Shown one piece after another: positions 63,188 to 64,000 of a stretch of DNA of 64,000 nt; position 1 is the stretch's first letter, and each line of letters begins with the position of its first letter. The stretch covers positions 1 through 64,000 of the forward strand of contig NZ_JAJFAW010000020.1 of NCBI RefSeq assembly GCF_020711255.1, written 5' to 3'. Position numbers and translations under genes: made by a program. The notes beneath the pieces are model-generated. The model worked only from the letters and a program-made list of their open reading frames with translations. It did not search any database and was not told the origin of the DNA. The stretch comes from Hymenobacter plasmatis. Its GTDB lineage: Bacteria; Bacteroidota; Bacteroidia; Cytophagales; Hymenobacteraceae.

Positions 63188-63739
63188 AAAACAGCCCAAT
63201 TGAGCTGGCTCCTGCCGCTGGCGCTGTGGGTCGTCCTTTGCCACCAGTCTATCTGTTTGCTACTCCGGCGCGCTGATACTGTTGGGCTGAAAACCCATGG
63301 CTGTGGCTCCTGACCGAGCAATCCAAACAACACCTTCTGGGCTTCTGGTGCGGCGCTGTACTCGGGCCGTTGGGCTGCGCATGGGCGGTCAATAAATCAG
63401 AAACGGGGTACTTGGGCACGTAGCTGTTGTGACGCCTTGGGCTGCTGGTACACGACATCTGGGCATGACTTTAGGAGAGGCTGGGGCCGGTTATGGGCTC
63501 AAGCAACCTTTATAAATAAGCTCGTCTTTGCGAGCGCCTCATGCGCCAATTCCAAGCTTGGCTGAAACTGAAAATATGCTATTTCTTGGCAAAAACACAA
63601 AATCGCCTACATCTGATTAATACTCCACAAAAAAATCAAGATATTGTAGGTCCAAATCTTCATCAAATTTTAATTAAGAGGATATATAGCCCGTTTATAA
63701 TGTTTTAAAATCTCGTTTTTTTCTCCCTTTTCGTTTTTC
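63188..63739. other. 552-nt intergenic region, GC-rich then AT-rich
   Basis: Positions 63188-63530 are GC-rich with short hydrophobic open frames in shifted phases (for example WLWLLTEQSKQHLLGFW around 63300), possibly a decayed membrane-protein fragment. Positions 63560-63735 are strongly AT-rich and end right before the exported-protein gene, so they probably hold its promoter, although no exact TAnnTTTG is seen. Confidence 0.45.
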
Positions 63740-64000
63740 ATGATAAATCCTTACTCTCTGGAAATCTGGACTCGTCGTTTACAAAGGTTCGGCTTGGCAG
63801 CGCTGCTGGCTGGCGGAACCACCGTAGCGGCGCAGGCACAGCTTTTGAATTATTCTACCGCGACGGCTACCAACGTAACCGGCACTTATACGGACCTGGC
63901 CACGGTAGCCAGCAGCGCCGTAATCGCCACGGCCAACACGGATAATGCCAACTCGGCGGCCCAAAACATCGGGTTCAGCTTTAGCTACAATGGCGGCACC
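63740..64000 (+). CDS. Exported protein, partial (C-terminus outside window)
   Basis: The ATG at 63740 opens a frame of 87 codons that is still open at the window end. It begins MINPYSLEIWTRRLQRFGLA, has a signal peptide (ALLAGGTTVAAQAQ) and continues LLNYSTATATNVTGTYTDLA with a later QNIGFSFSYNG. This Ala/Thr/Ser-rich pattern is typical of large secreted Bacteroidota proteins, often with a C-terminal T9SS domain, which cannot be seen here. Confidence 0.72.
   Translation, partial: MINPYSLEIWTRRLQRFGLAALLAGGTTVAAQAQLLNYSTATATNVTGTYTDLATVASSAVIATANTDNANSAAQNIGFSFSYNGGT

Overview
The window looks like a chromosomal segment of a Hymenobacter-like Bacteroidota (order Cytophagales). The evidence is Bacteroidota -7 promoter boxes (TAnnTTTG), type IX secretion (T9SS) C-terminal sorting domains on several secreted proteins, a fused rpoBC/str/S10/spc/alpha gene cluster, zinc-free forms of L36 and S14, occasional TTG starts and a high GC content. 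The genus is an inference from protein style; no database was searched.

Layout. 1-3866: two tandem paralogous DUF4331 secreted proteins, the first cut by the window edge. 4240-8413: a stand-alone HscA-type Hsp70, an O-antigen-ligase-like membrane protein, a small exported protein and an FtsB/DivIC-type division protein. 8562-11198: a CARDB/T9SS secreted protein lying between ftsB and eno. 11472-46757: about 35 kb in which every gene is on the minus strand. In transcription order this holds tRNA-Tyr, tRNA-Gly, tRNA-Thr, tuf, tRNA-Trp, secE, nusG, rplK, rplA, rplJ, rplL, rpoB, rpoC, a small membrane protein, a DUF3467 protein, rpsL, rpsG, fusA, rpsJ, an inserted O-antigen-ligase-like gene, then rplC to rpsN, rpsH to rpmJ, rpsM, rpsK, rpsD, rpoA and rplQ. 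46928-51623: an M1 aminopeptidase, a biotinyl carrier protein, pyrH and frr. 51735-53951: nadD, gmk and a sigma factor with its probable anti-sigma factor. 54262-56066: two translationally coupled LPS-core-type glycosyltransferases. 56287-63187: accessory and metabolic genes (lipoprotein, acetyltransferase, metalloprotease, GH43, S1/P1 nuclease, ppa, DUF421). 63740-64000: the start of another exported protein.

The central block makes the translation and transcription machinery. Its transcription appears to be split by terminators and restarts: after tuf, after rpoC, before rpsL, between rpsJ and rplC, and between rpsN and rpsH. Three restart promoters share an identical or nearly identical 15-base word reaching past the -7 box. 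Many longer spacers hold hairpins of unrelated sequence, the strongest a perfect 30-bp stem between pyrH and frr. I found no CRISPR array, rRNA, insertion sequence, prophage or defence island. The most unusual features are the spacer hairpins, the shared promoter word, possible leaderless genes, and the membrane-protein gene inserted in a normally tight ribosomal-protein junction.
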